The position numbers were made by a program, and so were the translations under genes. Below the pieces are notes generated by a model. That model searched no databases. It was not told the origin of the DNA and saw nothing but the letters and a program-made list of their open reading frames with translations. A stretch of 64,000 nucleotides of DNA from Paulownia fortunei (Eukaryota; Streptophyta; Magnoliopsida; Lamiales; Paulowniaceae). How positions within the stretch are numbered: the stretch's first letter is position 1; every line of letters starts with the position of its first letter. This document shows, piece by piece, positions 27,154 to 38,600 of this stretch. Where the stretch lies: the NCBI GenBank assembly GCA_019321725.1, contig CM033113.1:1550001-1614000 (forward strand). The letters are read 5' to 3'.

Positions 27154-28596
27154 CAATGGTGTGCACTTCAGGCTGTCAAGTTTATGAAAAGCCTCTCCAT
27201 AAAATACTTCATGGTGCAAAGCTTTATCTATAAGGTTGGTAATGACAGAACAAACTGCAAGTTCACTCGGCTGTACCCATGATTTTGTTGTTATTGGTCC
27301 ACCGAGTTCTATTTATTACATGGCGATTAATGTATTGTTTCTTCTCATCAAGATTACCTACCTTGATAAAATGAAAATGTCGAAATATTACATGGCGTTC
27401 AATGTATTATTTGTTTGTATTATGCGTGCAAAGAAAAATTTTCTTTCAATGAAAATCTATTCAACACCTGTAATAGAATGTGGAGAAGAATATATATATA
27501 TTACCGGTGATAAAATCCAAGCATAATCAATAGCATGAAGATATCTGGCGGCGCCAGATGATTTGCTATGCCAGTGGATGAGGTTGTTCGCAGCTTTGAT
27601 TAGTTATTGCAGACTATCCGAAGGTTTGGAATATTTTCTGTATACATTTGTCATTACTTAAAAAGTGTTTTAGATTTAACATGGAACCATCAGAATGGAA
27701 ATCAACTGCTGGAGGCTTCCTTTCATGCTGAGTTTGGGTAGAAGGTTTCCCTGGAGATCACCATTCTTTGTTATATGATTAAGGCAAATAACATGGTTGA
27801 AATTGCTTTTGGAGCATGGTTGAAATTGCAAAAAGTGATGCCTAAATGGGCAATCAAATTCACTTTTGCCCTTCAATTTCAGAAGAAAAATTAATTGAAA
27901 TCTATTTGTGTCGTTCCTTTTTTTTTTCTTTGCCTTTTAACGCTGGCGGTGTCTTGTTGGCCAGCTCGATTCTGATTTCTGAACCTCAATTAGAACAAAC
28001 GAGCATCAAGGCGTGTTTGTCTTGTCTTTGCCAATTTCTAAATTTGTATCTTCGTTTTCTCTCCCCACCCCTCTTTAAAAAGGTTTGTCTTGTCTTTGCC
28101 AATTTCTTTTTAACTAGAGTTTTATTAAATCTATAAGGTGCAAGTTCACTAAGGTGTATTTATGCAGTACATGCAATTTGACGTCCAAAATTTTCTAATC
28201 ACTTTCTCAACTGATCTGTAAAATTATTATCATTTCAACTTTGGTCCAAGAAGTGCTGCTCAACAAAAAAAACAAACTGATTTTTGCGTTTATACAATTT
28301 TAGCAATTAAAATTTGAAACTCAATTTTATAGCCATCAATTTTTGTAGTTTATTTAATTTAAAAACAAACTGATTTAATTACTTTTTAATATTACAAGTG
28401 TTGGGTTGGCGGCAAAAAACTCATCTCATCAGTTAGACGTTAATAACTTATAGTTAGTAAAATACAAAATAATGTCAATTGGGCAAAAGAGAAGGGTAAA
28501 ACTGTAAAGGTACCAAACAATAAAAGTCGGTGTTCCAACATAACCATATTTATAGACGCGCTTTTAACACTGAGATAAAGTTTTTATCCGACCCGG
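27154..28596. repeat. Tandem duplication, unit 1 (1,443 bp)
   Basis: Matches unit 2 (28597–32488 minus the inserted LTR) almost perfectly: I see about a dozen substitutions plus a shorter (AT)n run. The unit starts 'caatggtgtgcacttcagg' and ends '…ttatccgacccgg'; the junction shares the 4-base word CAAT. It has the uninterrupted target site GAAGA at 27537–27541 that is split by the LTR in unit 2. The frames at 27236–27526 and 27846–28136 recur in unit 2 only because of the duplication. Confidence 0.95.
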
Positions 28597-29401
28597 CAAT
28601 GGTGTGCACTTCAGGCTGTCAAGTTTATGAAAAGCCTCTCCATAAAATACTTCATGGTGCAAAGCTGTATCTATAAGGTTGGTAATGACAGAACCAACTG
28701 CAAGTTCACTCGGCTGTACCCATGATTTTGTTGTTATTGGTCCACCGAGTTCTATTTATTACATGGCGATTAATGTATTGTTTCTTCTCATCAAGATTAC
28801 CTACCCTGATAAAATGAAAATGTCGAAATATTACATGGTGTTCAATGTATTATTTGTTTGTATTATGCGTGCAAAGAAAAATTTTCTTTCAATGAAAATC
28901 TATTCAACACTTGTAATAGAATGTGGAGAAGAATATATATATATATATATTACCGGTGATAAAATCCAAGCATAATCAAATGCATGAATATGTAATACCC
29001 GAGCCTCGCGCTACTTATCTGACCAATATAGTTCATACATTTTATGCCACGTATGTGTCATTGCATTTTAATTGATATTTCATAATGCATTATATTTTAT
29101 ACGGTATTTTAATAATTAAATTTTTAAAGTTATCACCGATATTAGTTTTTAGATTCTTTAACCTAATTGGTTGAGTTGGTACTAAGATTATAATTTAGGT
29201 GTCAACTATCAGATAATATTATGATACACATAAGTGAAATGTGGCATCGTCGTGTTTATCGGTGTAGGATAAACTATGCAAATAAATTAATTAGGGAGAA
29301 AATAATAATATTTTGTATTGATTATATAAAAAATATATATATAAATATAAATATAAATATAATATATATATATATATATATATAAGTATATGTGTAATAT
29401 A

Positions 29402-29452
<51 letters not shown>

Positions 29453-32400
29453 TATATATATATGATTACACGTGTAGTGTATACATATATACATGATTAG
29501 GATAAGCATATGTAGTGTATATTATATTACATGTATATATGATAAGGATAAGCATATATATAATATATTGTATTAGATTACTTTAATACTAATATTAAGG
29601 TTAAGTATATATATAATATATTATATTAAACTTCTTTAATATTAATGTTAAGGATAAGTATATATATAATATATTACATTATGTTTTCTTAACAAAGCTA
29701 TTTTAAAATACACCACACAAACACACGACTACAGAAAAGGAAAGGAAAAGAGAAGAAAAAAAAAAAAGGGTGGAAGAAGAAATAGTGCGAACAAACTTCT
29801 ACCGTAGAAATTTGAGAAAATTTTAGGTAAGTCCCTTCTTATTTTTATACGGATAAAAATATATATTTATGCCGTTTATTTATAATTTGAAAGAAAATTT
29901 TGATTCAAATTAACTAATTATCTTCTTGTGAGACAATAATAAATATGCACTTTTAATTCGAAATTAGTTACAAAGATTTGATTTAATTATCTTGTATTAA
30001 TTGGATGAAAGAGCTAATTTAATTGAGAAATTTGTTATGGGGATTATAACACATCAATTAGATAATATTAAAATAAATTCGAGATGAGAAATCAAGGTAT
30101 TTAAAAGGTTCTAATTGGTGTGAGTATAAATTTTAAGACTTGATTGTTATTTAATTAAATTTAAGATTTAAAACCCCTTATGAGATTTGATATAGAAACC
30201 CATTGATTAAGAATGAAAATTAATACATTATACTTTTACAGGCAACCTTATATCTAAGGTTAGGGAGGAGAATCTTATTAACCTTCAATAGAATATCAAA
30301 GGTGGAAGGTAAATGAAAATACATTGCAACTACAATGCATGGGCATAGTATTTCTTGAATTATTTATATTAAATGTGATCCTTGTGTCTTGATGAGTATT
30401 ATAAATATCTTATATTGCATACGTTGTTTGGATGACAGAACATGTGATTCACTGTATCATTAAACATGCCATTCATCAATATTTACACGTGCATGCATAA
30501 TACGTGCTCACAATTGAGGTTTTGTATGCATAACATTATTTTTAAAAAGAAAATATTTTGGTTGGCCACTACTAGTGTACCGAGGCCCATGTGTGGCTTA
30601 TTTATATGATATTTGGGGGGCCGCGAGTATTACTTTTCGGAGGATCACAGAGGTTGACAGGGGGTATGGCTCTGGTGGTCACGAGAGGGTGAACCACTTG
30701 ACTGTGCCCTTATTGACGCCGCCGGTGGGAATACTTCTGGAGGGTCACAGGGGAAGACAGGAGGTGGACCTTTGGTGATCCCAAGAGATGGCCCCCGGAC
30801 TGTGTCAATCTGTTTATGGCCATGTGATTATTGATATTGTCGAAAGCTCTATCCGCTACATAGTAGGTGGGCCAAGGGCCCAGTGATGGAAAATAATTTT
30901 TAAATAAAATGATTTTGATGCATAAGTTCGCATTCTTGTCATAATCTCATAGAAATATATTGCATTTATGTTGGATTATCCCCTTCAGCATGCATGATTT
31001 TCATTTATTGAGCATTAGCTCACGTAGTTCATGCATTGTAGGTGAGTTTGATGATACTTGAAGCCATGGACTTACTGAGCGAGCGGCTGGAGTTCCTACA
31101 GGTTCTGAGAATCAGTGTACATGAATGACGACCTGTCGGGCTGCTTGTTAACTTATTTGATTTTGGAGTTTATTATATTAGGTTTTGGGATTTGTACTGT
31201 GTGTTACTTTTAAAATTTTTCTGTACATGGGTATGTAAATGTTATGGTTGTCATTGGTTCTCTGCAGGTATATATATATAATATATATTAGTTTGTGAGT
31301 GAGAAAATAGTTTATTATTTATTATACTGTTACAGAAAAAATAAATTTATACATGCACACAGAATTTATCATATCAAAATTATTATATCTATTTATATAT
31401 ATGTGTGTGTAGTATTGGGGGTGTTACAGAAGATATCTGGCGGCGCCATATGATTTGCTATGCCAGTGGATGAGGTTGTTCGCTGCTTTGATTAGTTATT
31501 GCAGACTATCCGAAGGTTTGGAATATTTTCTGTATACATTTGTCATTACTTAAAAAGTGTTTTAGATTTAACATGGAACCATCAGAACGGAAATCAACTG
31601 CTGGAGGCTTCCTTTCATGCTGAGTTTGGGTAGAAGGTTTCCCTGGAGATCACCATTCTTTGTTATATGATTAAGGCAAATAACATGGTTGAAATTGCTT
31701 TTGGAGCATGGTTGAAATTGCAAAAAGTGATGCCTAAATGGGCAATCAAATTCACTTTTGCCCTTCAATTTCAGAAGAAAAATTAATTGAAATCTATTTG
31801 TGTCGTTCCTTTTTTTTTTCTTTGCCTTTTAACGCTGGCGGTGTCTTGTTGGCCAGCTCGATTCTGATTTCTGAACCTCAATTAGAACAAACGAGCATCA
31901 AGGCGTGTTTGTCTTGTCTTTGCCAATTTCTAAATTTGTATCTTCGTTTTCTCTCCCCACCCCTCTTTAAAAAGGTTTGTCTTGTCTTTGCCAATTTCTT
32001 TTTAACTAGAGTTTTATTAAATCTGTAAGGTGCAAGTTCACTAAGGTGTATTTATGCAGTACATGCAATTTGACGTCCAAAATTTTCTAATCACTTTCTC
32101 AACTGATCTGTAAAATTATTATCATTTCAACTTTGGTCCAAGAAGTGCTGCTCAACAAAAAAAACAAACTGATTTTTGCGTTTATACAATTTTAGCAATT
32201 AAAATTTGAAACTCAATTTTATAGCCATCAATTTTTGTAGTTTATTTAATTTAAAAACAAACTGATTTAATTACTTTTTAATATTACAAGTGTTGGGTTG
32301 GCGGCAAAAAACTCATCTCATCAGTTAGACGTTAATAACTTATAGTTAGTAAAATACAAAATAATATCAATTGGGCAAAAGAGAAGGGTAAAACTGTAAA

Positions 32401-32488
32401 GGTACCAAACAATAAAAGTCGGTGTTCCAACATAACCATGTTTATAGACGCGCTTTTAACACTGAGATAAAGTTTTTATCCGACCCGG
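28597..32488. repeat. Tandem duplication, unit 2, interrupted by a solo LTR
   Basis: The second copy consists of 28597–28990 plus 31429–32488. It ends about 158 bp before the HEMERA start codon, so the copied sequence is the HEMERA upstream flank. Matching positions include 'ggtaatgacagaac' at 28680 (27239 in unit 1) and 'ggtaccaaacaataaaagtcgg' at 32401 (28509 in unit 1). Confidence 0.95.
28991..31428. mobile_element. Solo LTR of a Ty3/Gypsy-type retrotransposon (2,438 bp)
   Basis: It begins TGTAATACCC and ends GGGTGTTACA, so it has TG…CA ends and 10-bp terminal inverted repeats with one mismatch; this form is typical of plant Ty3/Gypsy LTRs. It is flanked by GAATA (28986–28990) and GAAGA (31429–31433), a 5-bp target duplication with one change. 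Unit 1 of the surrounding duplication shows the empty site. There is no internal region or second LTR, so unequal LTR recombination probably removed them. It contains a long (AT)n array at about 29352–29461. The family assignment is inferred from the ends only. Confidence 0.88.
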
Positions 32489-32646
32489 CAATCATTGTAA
32501 CTTCACTCTATCCTCTATAATCTTATTCTGCTTAAACCCCAGCAGACTTCCTTGGGAGAGAAAAACAAGAATTCAGAATCTTTGCGTCTCCATCGTCAAT
32601 AGCCCCATTGTAGTGTGTAATGCAAAACCTCTTTTATTGAAGAAGA
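32489..32646 (+). promoter_or_regulatory. HEMERA core promoter and 5'UTR
   Basis: The single-copy strip between the duplicated unit and the HEMERA ATG. It contains 'cctctataatctt' at about 32511–32523, a possible TATA element ~125 bp before the ATG, and a C/T- and A-rich leader. The transcription start is not proven. Confidence 0.45.
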
Positions 32647-35600
32647 ATGGCGTCTGTCTCACCTTCTTGGTATTATCAAGGTCATTGTGCGCATTCGCTT
32701 TACTGTGGTTTTTTGCGTTTATATTCAAGAATTTACTCTTATGTTTCTATTTTTTCAGATGGAGGATTAAGAAGGATGGTTTCTGTAGATGGGGTTATTA
32801 CCAAGAAGTTCTTTACCAAGAATTTGAAGGTTGGCTTTTATGGGTAACTGTTTTTAACGGTCATTTCTGGCGTGGGACTGGGCATCTATGAGAATTTAAT
32901 GGTTTTTGGAATTCAAGAATCATCTCATCTTTTCTTGATAAGTCAGTAAAAGTCGTTTCTTGAATTTAAGAATTATCTTCTCTTTCTTGATTAGTCAGTA
33001 CAAATCGTTTGTTAACTTGAAGAATCATCTTCCCTTTTCTTGATAGGTGAGTAGAACTTTGATGATGAATTAACAGATTCATTTAAGATAAGAACAATAG
33101 TATTGGGTTTTTCTGATTTTAGCCCCTGCCATTCTGAAGTTACTTTTTTCACTCTTTCTTCTTATCACATTTTCCAGACGCATAGTGATTGCCAGTTAGA
33201 ATTTTTTAGGCTCTCAGTTGCTTTTGATCATCTCTTAAGTTGAAGAGTCAATGGATCCATAAAATTTGTGACGTGGTTCTAGAAAGTTTGCTGGGCAGCG
33301 GATCAATGTATGCTTGAAATTGTAGCCAAGGATGACAAGAATTGAAGTTAGAATCTACGTTAAGATTTTTTTGAAATTTTTTATTTAAACCATGTTTTTG
33401 GCGCTTTATCATCGTTATTTTGTTTTATGCAGTAGAAGATGTAATTATTGTTCCGGTGGCTTGCTAAAATTTAACACCTTGGCGGACACTGTTTTCCTAC
33501 ACTTATTGTACATTAGGCGTCTTGCTGTGATCCATCACTTTAATTTTCAGGAATCGAATCTTCTTGGGGATTCTTGTGTTCTATATTTTGCATGGTTATG
33601 ATCTTTTAGAGATGCTATTTAAACTGATGCTTGTGTGGATTTCTTTCTTGCGTGGATTCATAATATTTTACCAGAGGCTCTTTTGTTATTTTGATGTGAA
33701 CTAATCCAGGGTGAAAGAGAAGTCTTATAAATCCGCATAGCCATTTAAGCACTATCTCTGATGGAAAATTATCATGACAATGGTCCTTTATTAAATTTGT
33801 TAAAGCCTGCAAGATACTAAGCATTTGATTTCAGCATTGAAATTACAGATTATGATCAAATAGTTGTGCAAATTTATTTTTGACAAGTGTTAACTGAAAA
33901 ATCAGTTCAATTTTTTTTTTTCGTACACTGGTATTTCTGTGTTGATTACTCTCTCCTTGTTTCTCCATCTGTGAGTGGCCCTGGACCCTCATAAATGCAT
34001 AAACGCCTGCCTATTTGCCTTTGCATTTGTGCTTGCATGCATTTTGCACTTACTGTTCATTGATGAATTCTCTTTTGAGGTGGCAATGAAATAATTTGGT
34101 TTAGGGCATCTCTTAATTAGTTTTATGAAATATAGAGTGCAAGCTTATGGAGATAATACATATTGTGTATATCCTGATTCATTTATTACGATATCTTTTA
34201 CCCTTGTTTAGAACTTTTCTCCTTAATGTTTTATCCTTTGGTCTGCCCAGATATCATTTGCAGGCGCATTTCCTTCATCAAAATCAAAATTTAAAGTTTG
34301 CACCAGCACTCCCCTGAAAAAGACTCCTTTGCTTCCTCGCATAAAGTGTGAGAAAACTGATAAGGAGAGCTCTTTTGAGTATGTATCAGTTGAGCGTCCA
34401 CCATATCATAGCTATATGGACTCCACGTCTGGACAGCTTGAGCCAGCTTCAGGTGCTCGTGCAAGTATTCCAGGGGAAGAGTATTGGCCAGAAGGCACAT
34501 CCAGTCGAGTTAGGGCTGCCAGGGCTCCTGAACCAACTGGTGTGTCAACTGGAAAACCATCTTTTGGAAAAAATCCTGGAAGTAGGAGGAAAAAGTACAA
34601 GTCTTCTGCTTCTGCTTCTGCTTCTGAGTCTTCAGAAATGAATGTGGTTCTAAATGATCCACTGGAAGCTGAATCTCAAGAGGATTCATTGGATGGACCT
34701 AAAGATCTCTTATCTGAGTATGTTGTTTATCAGACAGAACCTGAGGAAGAAGAGTTGACTGGCTATGAACTGGACAAGAAGGTTGGGCATCCTCACCCCT
34801 TTGTTGATCCAAAAGCTAAGAAACCAATGGAAGAGCCACTTACAAGTGAAGAACTGTGGTGGAACTGGAGAAAGCCAGAGAAGGAACAATGGTCTAGATG
34901 GCAAAGGAGACGACCAGATGTTGAGACGGTATGTACCTTCCCACCTTCTCTTCTGGCCGAAAATGAAAATGCAATTCTCATGAGAGAATAGTAAACAAGA
35001 GATTACTTTTCAGGAACCAACCATTGTAGGTTGACCTGAAGAATACCATGCGAATAAAAATATTCTGCTGAAACTGTCACTCTAATTTCCTGCAGGCTGA
35101 GCTTTCCTAACATAATTTTATATGGTGAGGTCAAAATGGCATTGATGGCTAGATGAGATAAATTTTACTTGGGAATAATGTTCGTATTGAGCCAAGTCCT
35201 GACTATTCTTCCTTTTTTTCTCAACATAGTAGTTGTATGGCCAATAATTTGTCAGCCTATTACTATTTTGTGGAATTTAGTTTCTTATCTTACGCTTTGT
35301 TTTATAGCATAAACAATTTGATCTGCACGTCTGCTCCATTGCTTATTAATGGTTTAGAAAGGTAAAACTTATGGTTCTTCATGACCAGATGTTTTTGAAT
35401 GAGTGCAAATATGAAAATCATGCTGTTTTATTTGACTAACTGAATTGGGAATCTTTGAATAGTTGAATTCTTTGAAGAAAAAAAGTTAAAACCCAGTGAT
35501 ATAAGTTAAAGATAAAAAAAATACTGCAGATATTGTTTCAATTATGCCTCACTATTTCTTTATATGAATCATGGAAAAGCAGGTAAGCAGGCACATAGTT

Positions 35601-38600
35601 TTCTGACTAGCCTGTCCATGGGATCGACCTTTGTCACTTGATGAGCATTAAATATTTGACTTATTATACTTGCAAGCTGATCTTTGGGCATCTTCGAGAA
35701 TTTTCACACGATTTTCTATTGCATTTGTCTTTGATTTGGCAATTCTATAATGTTTTGAGTTCTGTTTTTCACAATCATTTGTGCCATCACATTTGACGTC
35801 ATTTTTTGCAGGTGTTTCTCAAAGCTATGGCAGAGACTGGGCAAGTAAAGCTTTATGGTGACCACCCAACACTTACCGAGTGTTCTCTTTATAGAGCTAG
35901 ACGGCATATTTATAAAGAAGAGAGGTGTAGCATTACTTCTTTGACTAAAAGTCTCATTCATTTATATTGACTAATTTTCCTGAACTATTGACCTTGAAAT
36001 GGTGGAGTCCTTTGGATTAAGTTAATGAGCTGATGTAAGTTTTTAACAAATCTGCATCTCTTGTTGCAGAGGGTGTGTATTTGAACTAAGTTAGCTTACT
36101 AAGATTAGCTATTTCTGGAATCAGGACAGATAGAAACCAAAGAACAGGTGAAAGCCCAATTGCCATGCAGTATAGAACCAGAAAGTCTATATTGTTGGTG
36201 AAAAGGACAATCTTGTTCTTTGTGTAGCTTCCTCTTCTATTGTTGATTCTGAACTCAGAAGCAAGTTAGGCACATGCTTGATCACAGATAGACTAAGCTG
36301 GTCGTTTATTACAGAACTCTACATATGATAAAATAATTTTTCTGCATCTCCAAGACAGATAACTGCATTCAGTTCTGCTGTTTTCTAAATCAGGTCATGA
36401 TTTTACAGCCTTCATATGTAACTTTCTGTATCTTTTATCATATTCCATGAATTTGATGACGAGTGTTGGATGAGATTCAATGTAACAACTTGGATGTTGT
36501 GGAAAGTTCGAGTTTCTAGTGGTCTCAGAGAATCATATGGAACTGTCCAGATCCTTCGGGCATAACAATGGGTTATAAGGGTCTGCTGTTAACTATTTGA
36601 GTTAAGTTTCAAAATCAACCCCTTTGCCATGCTTTACGAAATTATCTATGTTTCTTCCTTCCTGATTGATGCTCTTTTCTTCTCTTTTTTTTTTTCCTTT
36701 TACTATAGCGCGCGTATAAGTGGGGAAAACTGCTCGTCATGTCTCCTGAACTAAAAAAATAAAAAAATAGAATGGAGTAAGATGGGTTTTTTTTTCCGGT
36801 GGAGAAAACTGCTCATCCCGTCTCCAGAACTATTAGAAATCGAGAATGGAGTAAGCTTCTTTTTTGTCTTTTTGTGTGTGGTTTGGGTGGGGTGGGCGTT
36901 TAAGGGAAACAAGTAGAATTACCCATTTGCATCCGATATTGGAGCCCCTGACTCTATATCTTGCAAAGACATATTTTGTGCATTAATGCTCTGATTAGAA
37001 GTATCAATTTTGTATGCAGTTTAACAGTCTACCTTATTATATGTTCTCTGGATGTTAACTTCATATCGACACTGTATCAACCCTTTAGCTTGTAACTGTG
37101 GCACCCATTGAACAGAGAGATGGAGACTGATCTAATGATGAAGTGGAAATCAATTAATATATAAGAATAGTAACTAAAATGGGATTTTTCGGTGAGAGTA
37201 ATATAGGAAAACAATGGACCTCAGTATAAGGGGTCTGATGGAAGCAAAATAGGAAAAGTTTATTGTGTGAATGACTTGAAGGTTTATGTCTATGAATTTT
37301 TTTTATGTTCATTGTTTTCAACATACCCTAAAAAAATGTGTACATTGATGGAGAAACTTTGCCTCTGACAAAAGTTCCTTTTCAGTGAACAAAAAAGATT
37401 GCTTTTTTTATGTGCCTGCCAGTTCTTCTGTTATTTCTTTTCGAATAAGTAGCTGTAATATAGTTGTGTTTGGTGTTCTGAACTATGGAATGATTTGTAG
37501 GCTTCAGGCAGAACAAGAAAAACTGGAAAGAGTAGGCCCTATAGCATACTATTCAGAATGGGTTAAAGCTTGGAAAAGAGACACCTCACGGGAAGCGGTG
37601 CAGAAGCATTTTGAAGAGACTGGTGAAGATGAGAACACCCAACTAATAGAGATGTTCATGCATCAAACTGATCGAGAATACCGCATCATGATGGGCACTG
37701 ATAACCGTATTCGTCGGGATCCACTAGCAATGAGAATGCGGGAGGACCAAATAAAGCAAAGTATATGCTTCTCTAATTTGTTTCTCTTTGTCCTGGTTGA
37801 GTTCATAATCTAGAATGTTACATACATATTTTCCATAAATATATGATCACTAGAAGGTGCACTGATTGTGAATGTCTCCTAGCATCCCTTCTTTGGCTTT
37901 ACTTAATTTATCTGCTGATTTATGCAGTTTGGGGTGGAGACCCTGTTTACCCAACTGTGAACTATATTCAGGATCCAAATGAGATGATTGATTACAGGGG
38001 TCCGGATTTTCACGAACCAACTCCAAACATGCTTGATTATCTTAAAGAGGTTTGCCAGAGTTGATTACTTAGATATTCTTTTTCACTTATTAAATATCTT
38101 ATCCCATTGTCTCTTGTTTATATCTAGCACCCTTTTGTTATCTAGTTTTCTCTTGTAAAGCTATCTAGTTTCTTTTGTTTATATTACTGTTAAGAAGTAT
38201 ATATCCATAGTCTGTTGTTTATATTGAACACTAGGGAAAATCCTATTTTCCCCTTATAAATTCTGGAAAAAATTGTTATTCAGTATTGTTAGTTAATGTA
38301 CCATCTGACATGGAATTTAGGCCGCTTATTTTGTGATATTGACGATTTTGAACATTCTGAGGCCTATCTACCTGTTCTATTTTAGTGGATATTGTCATAT
38401 TGATGAAGGGTTTTTAAGCAGATAAATTACATAAGACGGGAGGTTGTTGTTAGGATTATATTTATAGATTTTGACGATGTTTCGGATGAATTTTTAGGTA
38501 GGGGTGTAAAAGAATTTAGTCGAGGCGAACATGTTACTATACAAGCTTGTTTGAATCTTATTTAGCTTCAAAAATTGTGTATGAGTTTGATTTGATTGTT

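Noticed and set aside
27846..28136. 96-codon frame found identically at 31738–32028
   Set aside because: Perfect repetition is explained by the tandem duplication, not by selection on a protein; no domain is recognised.
29291..29509. 72-codon minus-strand frame rich in Tyr and Ile
   Set aside because: A translation of the (AT)n array inside the solo LTR.
32830..32847. HEMERA exon 1 extended through VGFYG to a downstream GTAACT donor
   Set aside because: That donor gives a frame in exon 2 that hits a stop; the donor after AAG at 32829 keeps the frame.
33323..33336. TAGCCAAGGATGAC, identical to the first 14 bases of miR169, in HEMERA intron 1
   Set aside because: The remaining bases do not match miR169 and there is no complementary arm nearby to form a precursor hairpin; likely chance.
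34329..34991. HEMERA exon 2 read as a stand-alone 220-aa gene
   Set aside because: It begins at a TTG in mid-exon and runs through the donor at 34929; it is an internal part of HEMERA.
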